A DNA stretch of 64,000 nucleotides, from contig DASPKM010000004.1 in the NCBI GenBank assembly GCA_035628135.1, positions 248,001-312,000 on the forward strand. Reading direction: 5' to 3'. The notes under the pieces are model-generated. The model made no database searches. It was not told the DNA's origin and saw only the letters and a list, made by a program, of their open reading frames with translations. Within the stretch, counting starts at the first letter, position 1, and each line of letters opens with the position of its first letter. The stretch comes from DASPKM01 sp035628135. GTDB lineage: Bacteria > Bacteroidota > Bacteroidia > Chitinophagales > Chitinophagaceae. This document shows, one piece after another, positions 26,279 through 34,541 of this stretch. Both the position numbers and the translations under genes were made by a program.

Positions 26279-27151
26279 ATGCAGGAAAATAAAGAAATAA
26301 AAGCCCTATTTCATTTGATCGATGATCCGGACGAAGAGGTTTTTAACGCGGTGTCTGGCAAGATCATGGATTATGGAAGAGGCATCATTCCGAACCTGGA
26401 AAATCTTTGGGAGAACACGCCCAGCGAGGACATCCAGGAACGCATAGAATTATTGATCCACCGCCTTCACTACCGCGACCTTACCGAAGAATTTGAAAGC
26501 TGGAACAAAAGTCCTTACCAGGACCTGCTCACCGCTTCTATTTTGGTGGCGCGCTTTCAATATCCAGAGCTGGCCACCACTTCCATCATGCAGGAAATGG
26601 AAAAGCTGCGCAGGAACATCTGGCTCGAGCTGAACAGTTATCTTACGCCGCTGGAGCAGGTGCACGTTGTAAGCAGCATCCTGTACAATTATTATGGATT
26701 GAAAGGAATGGAAGTAGGCTACCAGCATCCCGAAGAATTTTTGATAAACAAAGTGCTGGAATGCAAGCGCGGCAATACCATCAGCAACGGCATATTATAC
26801 CTGATCCTGAGCGAGCTGCTGGACATTCCGGTAAAGGCCATCAATATTCCCAAGCAATTCGTACTGGCCTTCTTTAAATCGGGCATCGCCCCCGACGATG
26901 ATTCCAGCATGCAACAACAGATCGAGTTTTACATCGATCCCCTGAGCGGCCAGGTGTTTACGCATAAAGACGTAGAGAATTATTTCCGTAGGATATCGGT
27001 TCCGCCGGTGCCTTCTTACTTCAAACCCATGAACCACCGCCGCATAATACAAACGCTGCTGGAAGAGTTCAGCAAGTGTTTCGACAACCCGAAAGATCAA
27101 TACAAACAAAAAGAATTGATCATATTGTCGGAATCCTTACACGAAGGATAA
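26279..27151 (+). CDS. Transglutaminase-like / SirB1-family protein
   Basis: The roughly 290-residue cytosolic protein resembles the SirB1/YchA group, which carries a transglutaminase-like core of uncertain activity. Its N-terminal part (1-110) is helical, HEAT-like (PDEEVFNAVSGKIMDYG). The core has FLINKVLECKRGNTISNGILYLILSELLDIPVKAINIPKQFVLAF, where the Cys of ECKRG and the NxPxxFVL pattern match the family. An in-frame ATG at 26249 is an alternative. I prefer 26279 because a TTGACTTTG promoter-like element ends just before 26249, leaving no leader for the longer form. Confidence 0.8.
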   Translation: MQENKEIKALFHLIDDPDEEVFNAVSGKIMDYGRGIIPNLENLWENTPSEDIQERIELLIHRLHYRDLTEEFESWNKSPYQDLLTASILVARFQYPELATTSIMQEMEKLRRNIWLELNSYLTPLEQVHVVSSILYNYYGLKGMEVGYQHPEEFLINKVLECKRGNTISNGILYLILSELLDIPVKAINIPKQFVLAFFKSGIAPDDDSSMQQQIEFYIDPLSGQVFTHKDVENYFRRISVPPVPSYFKPMNHRRIIQTLLEEFSKCFDNPKDQYKQKELIILSESLHEG

Positions 27152-27152
27152 G

Positions 27153-27190
27153 CGGCTATGGGCTACGGCTATAACCGTAACCCATAACCG
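27153..27190. repeat. GGCTAYG-unit inverted repeat (convergent gap)
   Basis: GGCTATGGGCTACGG (27154-27168) is complementary, allowing two G-U pairs, to CCGTAACCCATAACC (27175-27189), with a 6-base loop. It fills the 44-base gap between two convergent stop codons. There is no T-run, so it is not a standard terminator. Each arm is itself built from about 7-base GGCTAYG units, the same design as the octamer arrays but with another sequence. Confidence 0.7.
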
Positions 27191-27195
27191 AAATA

Positions 27196-28620
27196 TTACA
27201 AGCTTAGTTTCCAGCCGTCGCGGTATTCTCTCTTCACAAACTGGTTGGCCTCGTCGAAATTGGTGATCTTCATATTCTTTGCGTCCCACAACAGTTTCTT
27301 GCGTCCCAGGTATTTATCGCCCCATCCTTTCAGCTTGGGGTTTTGCAGCATCCAGCTGCGGATGGCGAGGTTGCCGATCAGGATACTTTCAGTAAAAGGC
27401 CCGGCAAATTCAAATGGCGAGCTGGTCACGCCCTTTCCATATCCATCGAAGCAGGCGTTTACCCATTGGATATAGTGTCCTTCGGGCACGCGCTTGATCT
27501 TTTCTGCCGGCATTTTTACTTGTTTCATCAATTTGGTGGGTAACAACCTGGGGTTGGCGCCATAACAATCCACCATCAATTTTCCTTTGGTGCCTTCGAA
27601 AATGGCGCCGCCGTCCCAGTTGCCCATTTCTTCATCAGGCAATAATTCTTCCGGGCGTTCGGGCAACAATCCTCCGTCCATCCAGGTTACCTTGATCTTG
27701 CCTTTGCCATCTTTGCGTGGGTAACCGAGGTGAATGATGGAAGCGGGCGGGCAACTGTCGACATAATTGGATTCGGCGAAAAATCCTTTCCAGTTGCCGG
27801 TGACGCTGCATTCTACTTCGGTTGGATAATCGATGGGTAAAATGCGGAACACGGGGTCCATGATGTGACAAGCCATATCGCCCAATGCACCGGTGCCAAA
27901 AGCCCACCAGCCTCTCCAGTTAAAAGGAAGGTAAGCAGGATTGTAGTCGATGTATGGCGCCGGGCCAAGCCAAAGGTTCCAGTCCAGTTCTTTCGGCACT
28001 TCATGATTGCCGGTGGGTGTGGGAACGCCCTGCGGCCATACAGGACGGTTAGTCCAGCATTGCACCGAACGCACCTCGCCAATAAGTCCTGCGTCGACCA
28101 TTTCCTTTGCTTTGCGCACACCGTCGCCGGAACCCCCTTGGTTACCCATTTGCGTAACCACCTTGTATTTTTTTGCGGCTTCGGTGAGCACGCGTGCTTC
28201 ATAAATATCGTGCGTCAGCGGCTTTTGCGTGTACACATGCTTGCCCATTTGCATAGCGGCCAGCGTGGCTACGGCGTGCGTATGGTCTGGTGTGGAAATG
28301 GACACCGCGTCGATGTTCTTACCTTCTTTCTCCAGCATTTCACGAAAGTCCTTGTAATATTTTGCATTGCTGAAGCGCTTTACGGAATCGGCCGCCTGGC
28401 GGTCGTCTACGTCGCAGAGCGCCACGATGTTCACTCTCGGGCTTTTTGCAAATTCACGGAGGTCGCTGGCGCCTTTGCCACCCGCGCCTATGCCCGCAAT
28501 GTTCAACTTATCGCTGGGTGCAACGTGGCCCCTGCCCAGTACATGCCGCGGCACAATAAAAAAGCCGGCGGCAGCCAGCGAAGTATTGCGTATGAATTTG
28601 CGGCGCTTTTGATCTGTCAT
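27196..28620 (-). CDS. Tat-exported Gfo/Idh/MocA-family oxidoreductase
   Basis: NAD(P)-dependent sugar or inositol oxidoreductase. The 474-residue protein begins with a twin-arginine signal (RRKFIRNTSLAAAGFFIVP, residues 6-24). The Rossmann domain has NIAGIGAGGKG (about 40-50), then ALCDVDDRQAADSVKRF and the family motif STPDHTHAVATLAA followed by EKP-like TQKPLTHDIYE (Glu replaced by Gln). The C-terminal GFO_IDH_MocA domain follows. The substrate is not predictable. It reads toward the transglutaminase-like gene, and its start is preceded by octamer array locus 6. Confidence 0.92.
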   Translation of the reverse strand: MTDQKRRKFIRNTSLAAAGFFIVPRHVLGRGHVAPSDKLNIAGIGAGGKGASDLREFAKSPRVNIVALCDVDDRQAADSVKRFSNAKYYKDFREMLEKEGKNIDAVSISTPDHTHAVATLAAMQMGKHVYTQKPLTHDIYEARVLTEAAKKYKVVTQMGNQGGSGDGVRKAKEMVDAGLIGEVRSVQCWTNRPVWPQGVPTPTGNHEVPKELDWNLWLGPAPYIDYNPAYLPFNWRGWWAFGTGALGDMACHIMDPVFRILPIDYPTEVECSVTGNWKGFFAESNYVDSCPPASIIHLGYPRKDGKGKIKVTWMDGGLLPERPEELLPDEEMGNWDGGAIFEGTKGKLMVDCYGANPRLLPTKLMKQVKMPAEKIKRVPEGHYIQWVNACFDGYGKGVTSSPFEFAGPFTESILIGNLAIRSWMLQNPKLKGWGDKYLGRKKLLWDAKNMKITNFDEANQFVKREYRDGWKLSL

Positions 28621-28642
28621 TATAATGAGTTTTTAATTGTAA

Positions 28643-28742
28643 GGGGTCATTGAGTCATTAGGTCATTTAGTCAAGTAAGTCATTGGATTTTGATTGATGT
28701 TTTTCTTCACCAATGACTTAATGACCTATTGACCTAGTGACT
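28643..28742. repeat. Octamer inverted array, locus 6
   Basis: Left arm (28643-28687) with GTCATTGA, GTCATTAG, GTCATTTA and GTCAAGTA-like units, spacer about 21 bases, right arm (28708-28742). It lies between two minus-strand genes, ending 2 bases from the OsmC stop codon. Confidence 0.85.
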
Positions 28743-28743
28743 T

Positions 28744-29157
28744 CTATAAAAGTTGTGCTTCTGCTGTAATGTTGATCGCGGACAAAGCCTTGGACACGGG
28801 GCAAGTGTTCTTGGCTTCTTCCACACATTGCTGAAAACGTTCCTGGCTGATGTCAGGCACTTTTGCCTTTACTACCAGTCGCGAGCTTTCGATAACGCCG
28901 TTGTTGAGCGTAACGGTAGAGGTGGTTTCGATGGAATCCGGAATAAAGCCAGCGCTTCCCAGCACGAAACTCAGTTTCATGGAAAAACATCCGGCATGCG
29001 CAGCCGCTATCAGTTCTTCGGGATTGGTGCCTGTGCCTTGCTCGAACCTCGACTTGTATGAATATTGATTCTTGCTGAGTACTGAGCTTTGCGTGGTCAC
29101 ATTTCCACTGCCTTCTTTACCTGAGCCATTCCAGATGGCTGTTGCCGTGCGGTCCAT
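28744..29157 (-). CDS. osmC: OsmC-family organic hydroperoxide reductase
   Basis: OsmC-type peroxiredoxins reduce organic hydroperoxides with two cysteines. The 137-residue protein has Cys57 in AHAGCFSM and Cys119 in NTCPVSKAL, plus Glu48 in NPEELIAAA, the active-site trio. The VTTQSSVLSKNQYSY N-terminal block identifies the OsmC rather than the Ohr branch. It diverges from csaA across a GTCAAAA-unit array. Confidence 0.93.
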   Translation of the reverse strand: MDRTATAIWNGSGKEGSGNVTTQSSVLSKNQYSYKSRFEQGTGTNPEELIAAAHAGCFSMKLSFVLGSAGFIPDSIETTSTVTLNNGVIESSRLVVKAKVPDISQERFQQCVEEAKNTCPVSKALSAINITAEAQLL

Positions 29158-29163
29158 ATGTAA

Positions 29164-29270
29164 GATTTAAAAGTTTAAAAGACAAAAGTCAAAAGTGAAT
29201 AACTTTCAGCAAGCCATAAGTTTACGATATATCTTTAGCTTTTGACTTTTGGCTGTAAACTTTTCACTTT
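29164..29270. repeat. GTCAAAA-unit inverted array (osmC/csaA divergent gap)
   Basis: The left arm (29164-29199) has AAAAGTTTAAAAGACAAAAG followed by TCAAAAGTGAA. The right arm (29236-29270) carries the complement (AGCTTTTGACTTTTGG, then AAACTTTTCACTTT). Architecture and polarity match the GTCAWTRR arrays, but the unit is different. It occupies the whole region between two divergent genes. Confidence 0.75.
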
Positions 29271-29297
29271 CGAATGTCAAAATAAAGGAAAAAAGCT

Positions 29298-29630
29298 ATG
29301 ACTATTTCATGGGATGATTTTGAAAAAATAGATATCAGGGCAGGAACTGTTATTGAAGTGAATGATTTTCCCAGGGCGAGGAAGCCGGCATACCGGATGC
29401 TGATCGATTTCGGGGAACTGGGTCTCAAGCGATCGTCGGCCCAGGTAACCGCAATGTACACTAAGGAAAGCCTGCTGAACAAGCAGGTAATAGCGGTTGT
29501 GAACTTCCCACCCAAGCAGATAGCGGATTTCATCAGCGAATGCCTGGTGCTGGGGGTTTACACAGCCGAAAAAGAAGTAATTTTATTACAGCCCGAGCGG
29601 CAGGTCCAAAACGGCTGGAAGATCGGGTGA
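29298..29630 (+). CDS. csaA: CsaA-type tRNA-binding-domain protein
   Basis: A 110-residue OB-fold protein homologous to the tRNA-binding domain of Trbp111/CsaA. CsaA has been described as an export-related chaperone in Bacillus. Signature residues are DFEKIDIRAGTVIEV (residues 7-21), KPAYRMLIDFGELG and the closing VLGVYTAEKEVILLQPE segment. Length is exactly the family length. It is followed 3 bases after its stop by octamer array locus 7. Confidence 0.92.
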   Translation: MTISWDDFEKIDIRAGTVIEVNDFPRARKPAYRMLIDFGELGLKRSSAQVTAMYTKESLLNKQVIAVVNFPPKQIADFISECLVLGVYTAEKEVILLQPERQVQNGWKIG

Positions 29631-29632
29631 AC

Positions 29633-29718
29633 TGGTCATTAAGTCATTGAGTCATTGAGTCAATAGGTCATTGGGTTTATGGCTAATGGCTAATGACTAA
29701 TAACCTAATGACTTAATG
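29633..29718. repeat. Octamer inverted array, locus 7 (csaA-ogt)
   Basis: Left arm: five GTCATTRR-type units (29634-29676). Right arm: YYAATGAC units (29690-29718). The spacer holds two GGCTAATG units. The final unit provides the ATG of the ogt start codon (CTTAATG, ending at 29718). Confidence 0.85.
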
Positions 29719-30216
29719 CCCCCAATAACCTCCACATATTACCAGTCGCCATTAGGCCTGTTGCGCATTGCAGGCACCGAGCAGTTTATTTCAGAAGTCC
29801 ATTTCATGCACGATGGAGAGACAGTGCAAAACCAATCGCCTCCACAGCCGGGCCCGCTTGTGATCCAATGCGTGGAAGAGCTGATACAATACTTCCAGGG
29901 ACAAAGAAAACAATTCGACGTGCCGGTTTACCAGGAAGGCACCGGCTTTCAGCAAAGAGTATGGAGTGAATTGCTGAGCATCTCCTACGGGAAAACCATC
30001 TCTTACCTCGAGCTATCTAAGCGGCTCGGCGATATTAAAGCTATCCGCGCGGCCGCCTCCGCGAATGGAAGGAACAATATCGCTATTATCGTGCCCTGCC
30101 ACCGGGTAATAGGATCCGATCAAGGCCTTGTAGGATATGGCGGCGGCCTTTGGAGAAAGAAATGGCTGCTGCAGCACGAGGCCAGGCAGGTCCATGGCGT
30201 TCAAACGCTTTTTTGA
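29716..30216 (+). CDS. ogt: Methylated-DNA--protein-cysteine methyltransferase
   Basis: Suicide repair enzyme that moves the methyl group from O6-methylguanine to its own cysteine. The 166-residue protein has IVPCHRV (acceptor Cys128), the helix-turn-helix arginine region (IRAAASANGRNN) and the GLVGYGGGLWRKKWLL C-terminal block. The N-terminal domain is short and no Ada-type zinc domain is present. The start ATG at 29716 lies 7 residues before the conserved YYQSPLG and is formed by the last array octamer. Confidence 0.95.
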   Translation: MPPITSTYYQSPLGLLRIAGTEQFISEVHFMHDGETVQNQSPPQPGPLVIQCVEELIQYFQGQRKQFDVPVYQEGTGFQQRVWSELLSISYGKTISYLELSKRLGDIKAIRAAASANGRNNIAIIVPCHRVIGSDQGLVGYGGGLWRKKWLLQHEARQVHGVQTLF

Positions 30217-30218
30217 TA

Positions 30219-30250
30219 TTTAAACAAAGTGTTTAAATATATGTTTAAAC
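30219..30250 (+). promoter_or_regulatory. TTTAAAC repeats upstream of the RND operon
   Basis: Three TTTAAAY copies start at 30219, 30232 and 30244 (spacings 13 and 12). The last two form a near-perfect 20-bp palindrome, GTTTAAATATATGTTTAAAC (30231-30250). This is a plausible operator for a TetR-like repressor. CATCTTTG, one mismatch from the -7 consensus, follows at about 30268-30275, ahead of the start at 30307. No repressor gene is adjacent. Confidence 0.4.
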
Positions 30251-30306
30251 TCCAATTATATCAGCGGTAATCTTCATCTTTGCGGTTTGATTTATTTTCA
30301 CGCACC

Positions 30307-31380
30307 ATGAGTAGACATATCATTCCCGGTATCCTTTTCTTATTGGTAACCTGCCTGGTAGCATGCAAGGATGATGATAAGAAGGTGGCTGCCCCGGGGC
30401 GGGGACAGCAAGCAGGCGGAGGCGGCAATCGCGCCGCCATGCCCGTTCAGGCCGAAGGGTTTATCGTTAAAACTCGTCCAATGAGCGAAGAGCTCGAAGT
30501 ACCCGGTAGTTTATTGCCTTACGAAGAAACCGCCATCATGCCCGAGATCTCAGGCCGGGTGGTATCACTTAACGTACGTGAAGGCAATTTTGTGAATAAG
30601 GGCGTGATGCTCGCCAAGCTGTTCGATGGTGACCTGCAGGCTCAATTGAAAAAATTGCAGGTGCAATTGCAGATATCGGAAAAAACAGTAGAACGGTACG
30701 GTGAGTTGTTGAAAATTCAAGGCATCAGCCAACAGGAATACGACCTTGCGCAACTGCAGGTTAATAACCTGAAGGCCGATATGGATATTGTGCGGGTGAG
30801 CATTGCTAAAACAGAAATACGCGCTCCCTACTCTGGCAGGCTCGGCCTTCGCAACATCAGCGCAGGCGCCTATGTAAGCCCAAGCACTGTTATCACGACA
30901 CTACGAAAGGTTGACCAGCTGAAGCTGGAATTTTCAGTGCCCGAGAAGTACAGCAACAATATGAAACCCGGCAGCGAAGTGAAGTTCGGATTGGAAGGCG
31001 CAAAACAAAAGTTCACGGCCAGGGTAATTGCAACAGAAGCCTCTATCGAAGCCAATACGCGTACCCTGAAAGTAAGGGCTGTGGTGAATGGAAACAGTTC
31101 CAATCTGGTGCCCGGTGCTTTCGCGAAAGTGAATTTGCAAATGGGCAGGGATGCACAATCCATTGTCATCCCCACGCAGGCAGTAATACCCCAGGCCAGG
31201 AACAAGCGCGTGATCATTTATAACGGTGGTACAGCAAAGTTCCAGGTGGTTACAACAGGCATCCGCGACTCATCGTATGTGCAGGTCACCGAGGGATTGA
31301 ATGTTGGCGATACGATCGTAACTACAGGTTTGCTCGCCATCCGTCCCGATACCAAGATCAATCTGACCAAGGTGCAGTAA
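30307..31380 (+). CDS. RND efflux periplasmic adaptor (membrane fusion protein)
   Basis: Bridges the inner-membrane RND pump to the TolC-like channel. The protein is about 357 residues from the ATG at 30307, which begins a lipoprotein signal (IIPGILFLLVTCLVAC, lipid-bearing Cys). It has a Gly-rich linker, a biotinyl/lipoyl half-motif (MPEISGRVVSLNVREGNFVNKG), a helical hairpin, the second half-motif (IRAPYSGRLGLRNISAGAYV), and beta-barrel and membrane-proximal domains. An upstream in-frame start at 30280 would place nine residues ahead of the signal. First gene of a three-gene operon. Confidence 0.94.
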   Translation: MSRHIIPGILFLLVTCLVACKDDDKKVAAPGRGQQAGGGGNRAAMPVQAEGFIVKTRPMSEELEVPGSLLPYEETAIMPEISGRVVSLNVREGNFVNKGVMLAKLFDGDLQAQLKKLQVQLQISEKTVERYGELLKIQGISQQEYDLAQLQVNNLKADMDIVRVSIAKTEIRAPYSGRLGLRNISAGAYVSPSTVITTLRKVDQLKLEFSVPEKYSNNMKPGSEVKFGLEGAKQKFTARVIATEASIEANTRTLKVRAVVNGNSSNLVPGAFAKVNLQMGRDAQSIVIPTQAVIPQARNKRVIIYNGGTAKFQVVTTGIRDSSYVQVTEGLNVGDTIVTTGLLAIRPDTKINLTKVQ

Positions 31381-31384
31381 CAAC

Positions 31385-31416
31385 TGCGGCTTGAAGCTAT
31401 AAGCTGTGAGCTGCGG
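31385..31416. repeat. AGCTRTR-unit tandem repeat
   Basis: Units such as AGCTATA, AGCTGTG and AGCTGCG follow one another at about 7-base spacing (31394-31415) between adaptor and permease, with weak complementarity to the preceding GCGGCTTGAAGCT. It is a short, degenerate member of the intergenic array class inside an operon. Confidence 0.5.
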
Positions 31417-31433
31417 GTAAAAGGACTTATAGA

Positions 31434-34400
31434 ATGAACATATCAGAATTAAGCTTACGGCGGCCGGTACTGGCAATTGTATTGAACATTATCATCGTTC
31501 TGTTCGGCGCCATCGGTTTCAGTTTTTTGGGTGTGCGCGACTATCCCGCTATCGACCCGCCTAACGTAAGCGTACGTACCTCCTATCCCGGCGCGAATGC
31601 CGACATTATAGAATCCCAGATCACAGAGCCGCTCGAAAAAGCCGTCAACGGTATCGCTGGTGTAAAGAACATCACATCGTCCAGCAGCCAGGGAACCAGC
31701 AGCATTAACGTGGAGTTTGAGCTGAACGTTGACATGGAAGCCGCGGCCAACGACGTACGCGATAAAGTATCGCAGGCAAGCCGCTCATTACCCAACGACC
31801 TTGATGCGCCGCCCGTGGTATCAAAGGCCGATGCCAGCAATGACCCCATCCTCTCCATGACGGTGCAAAGCAATACGCGCAACCAACTGGAAATAACGGA
31901 ATATGCCAACAATGTATTGGTAGAAAGGCTGCAAACCATTCCCGGCGTAAGCACCATCGGTATTTGGGGTGAAAAGCGCTTCGCGATGCGCATCTGGTTC
32001 GATCCCGCAAAGCTGAGCGCTTACAATCTTACCCCCGGCGATGTGCAACAGGCATTGCAACGTGAAAACGTTGAATTGCCTTCGGGAAAGATCGCCGGTA
32101 ATACCACTGAACTTTCCATCCGGACATTCGGGCGTTTGTCAACCGAAGAAGATTTCAATAATGTCATCATTAAGAATGTCGGCGGCAGCGATATTAAATT
32201 AAAAGATATCGGCGAAGCAGTGCTTGGTCCCGAAAATGAGGAGACGGTTTTGAAAGAGAGCCGCATTCCCATGATAGCACTGGCTATTATTCCACAGCCC
32301 GGATCGAACTATGTTTCCATCTCTAATGAATTTTACAAGCGTTATGAGCAGTTGAAGAAAGAAGTGCCGGAAGACATCAAGCTGGACATTGCAATGGACC
32401 AGACCCAATTTATCAAGCGTTCCATTGCAGAGGTAGAAGAAACCCTCATGATCGCGATCATATTGGTGGTATTGATCATTTACCTGTTTTTCCGCGACTG
32501 GATCATCGCGATACGTCCGTTGATAGACATTCCTGTTTCACTGATCGGTGCATTCTTCATCATGTACCTGAGCGGATTTACCATTAACGTACTGAGCCTC
32601 TTGGGCATCGTGCTGGCCACGGGCCTGGTGGTGGACGATGGTATTGTTGTTACGGAAAACATCTTTAAAAAAATGGAGCATGGCATGGACAAATGGCGTG
32701 CTGCAAGAGAAGGCTCCAAAGAAATTTACTTCGCGGTCATCGCTACTTCCATTACACTGGCGGTGATCTTTTTGCCCATCATCTTCCTGGAAGGTTTTGT
32801 AGGAAGGCTGTTCCGCGAGTTCGGGATTGTGGTGGCCGGCGCGGTACTGATATCGGCCTTTGTTTCGCTGACGCTTACGCCGGTATTGAACGTGTTCCTT
32901 ACGCGCAAGCAACACAGGCATTCGTGGTTTTACAATAAGACCGAGCCTTTCTTCCGTTGGATGGAGAACGGCTATCATAAGTCATTGCGCCGCTTCATGC
33001 GTGCGCGCTGGCTGGCACTCCCGATCGTTCTGGCATGTATTGCCATGGCCTGGCTTCTCGGACGCAATTTGCAGTCGGAGCTGGCGCCCATGGAAGACCG
33101 CAGCCAGTTCAGGTTACAGGTAACTGCTCCCGAGGGCACTTCGTTCGATCATATGGACCAGTATGTAGACAAGCTGTCGCAGCTCATGCTGGATTCAGTA
33201 CCCGAAAAAAGGATCATATTAACCGTTACCTCCCCTGGCTTTACCGGCTCTGGCTCAGCTAACTCCGGGTTTGTGCGCGTTACGCTGGTGGACCCCGAGA
33301 ACCGCGAACGCTCGCAACAGGAAATCGTGAACATGGTAAACAGGAACCTGCCGAAGTTTCCGGAAGGAAGAGCATTTGCCATCCAGGAACAAACCATTTC
33401 AGTTGGCCGTAGGGGCGGACAGCCCGTGGCGTTTGTATTGCAGAATAATAACTTCGAAAAATTGCAGCGGGTACTTCCACAATTTCTTGAAGAAGCCAAC
33501 AAGCATCCCGTCCTGCAGAGCGTGGACTCGGACCTGAAATTCAACAAGCCTGAATTACGCATTACCATCGACCGGTTGAAGGCAAGCGAATTAGGGGTAA
33601 GCGTGGGGGATATATCCGAGACATTGCAATTAGCCCTTAGTAACCGCAGGCTCGGTTATTTCATAAGGCAGGGCAAGCAATACCAGGTAATCGGGCAAGT
33701 GGCACGTTCGGACCGCGACGATCCCACCGACCTGAAAAATATTTACGTGCGCAACAACCGCAACGAGATCATTTCACTGGATAATCTTGTGACCATTACA
33801 GATGAAACCACTCCGCCTACTATCTATCACTTCAACCGCTATAAATCCGCCACTGTTACAGCAGGGCTGGCGCCCGGCAAAACCATTGGCGATGGCATAA
33901 AAGCGATGGAAGAGATCGCAGACAAGCTGCTGGACGACACCTTCGCTACCGCGCTTTCGGGCAGTTCGAGGGATTTTGCTGAAAGCTCAGGCAATACGCT
34001 GTTTGCCTTCCTGTTGGCAACGGTCCTTATTTTCCTGGTATTGGCGGCGCAGTTTGAGAGTTTCATCGATCCGTTTGCGATCATGGTGACGATCCTGCTG
34101 GCGATTCCGGGCGCGGTCCTTTCGCTGTGGATATTCGGCCAAACGCTGAACATTTTTTCGCAGATAGGCATGATCATGCTTGTGGGGCTGGTTACCAAGA
34201 ATGGCATCCTGATAGTAGAATTCGCCAATAAGAAACGCCTCGCGGGCGTGCCCAAGATACAAGCGGTAGTGGAAGCGTCCACGGCACGGATGCGACCTAT
34301 TCTCATGACGAGCCTCGCCATGTCGCTGGGCGCCTTGCCCATAGCGCTGTCGATCGGCGCCGCGGCCACGAGCCGGATCCCGCTGGGCATCGTGATCGTG

Positions 34401-34541
34401 GGTGGCATAATGTTCTCATTGATACTGACCTTGTATATTGTCCCTGCCGTATATTCTTATCTTTCCACCAGCAAAAAGAAAAGCGAGCTGGATACGCTGG
34501 CACCCGCCGAGCCAGTATCCCTTAAAACAGAATTGGTATGA
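31434..34541 (+). CDS. RND efflux pump inner-membrane permease (HAE1 type)
   Basis: A proton-driven drug or small-molecule exporter of the AcrB/MexB kind, 1035 residues and 12 predicted transmembrane helices in two repeats. The N-terminus (MNISELSLRRPVLAIVL) and the TM4 proton-relay motif GLVVDDGIVVTEN are characteristic. TM10-12 follow with TKNGILIVEFANKKR and RMRPILMTSLAMSLGALPIAL. It lies 53 bases after the adaptor and overlaps the TolC gene by 4 bases (ATGA), so the three are one operon. Substrate is unknown. Confidence 0.96.
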   Translation: MNISELSLRRPVLAIVLNIIIVLFGAIGFSFLGVRDYPAIDPPNVSVRTSYPGANADIIESQITEPLEKAVNGIAGVKNITSSSSQGTSSINVEFELNVDMEAAANDVRDKVSQASRSLPNDLDAPPVVSKADASNDPILSMTVQSNTRNQLEITEYANNVLVERLQTIPGVSTIGIWGEKRFAMRIWFDPAKLSAYNLTPGDVQQALQRENVELPSGKIAGNTTELSIRTFGRLSTEEDFNNVIIKNVGGSDIKLKDIGEAVLGPENEETVLKESRIPMIALAIIPQPGSNYVSISNEFYKRYEQLKKEVPEDIKLDIAMDQTQFIKRSIAEVEETLMIAIILVVLIIYLFFRDWIIAIRPLIDIPVSLIGAFFIMYLSGFTINVLSLLGIVLATGLVVDDGIVVTENIFKKMEHGMDKWRAAREGSKEIYFAVIATSITLAVIFLPIIFLEGFVGRLFREFGIVVAGAVLISAFVSLTLTPVLNVFLTRKQHRHSWFYNKTEPFFRWMENGYHKSLRRFMRARWLALPIVLACIAMAWLLGRNLQSELAPMEDRSQFRLQVTAPEGTSFDHMDQYVDKLSQLMLDSVPEKRIILTVTSPGFTGSGSANSGFVRVTLVDPENRERSQQEIVNMVNRNLPKFPEGRAFAIQEQTISVGRRGGQPVAFVLQNNNFEKLQRVLPQFLEEANKHPVLQSVDSDLKFNKPELRITIDRLKASELGVSVGDISETLQLALSNRRLGYFIRQGKQYQVIGQVARSDRDDPTDLKNIYVRNNRNEIISLDNLVTITDETTPPTIYHFNRYKSATVTAGLAPGKTIGDGIKAMEEIADKLLDDTFATALSGSSRDFAESSGNTLFAFLLATVLIFLVLAAQFESFIDPFAIMVTILLAIPGAVLSLWIFGQTLNIFSQIGMIMLVGLVTKNGILIVEFANKKRLAGVPKIQAVVEASTARMRPILMTSLAMSLGALPIALSIGAAATSRIPLGIVIVGGIMFSLILTLYIVPAVYSYLSTSKKKSELDTLAPAEPVSLKTELV

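Noticed and set aside
27865..28653. Plus-strand open frame of 262 residues
   Set aside because: It is antisense to the Gfo/Idh/MocA gene and has shadow-like Cys/His/Arg-rich composition.
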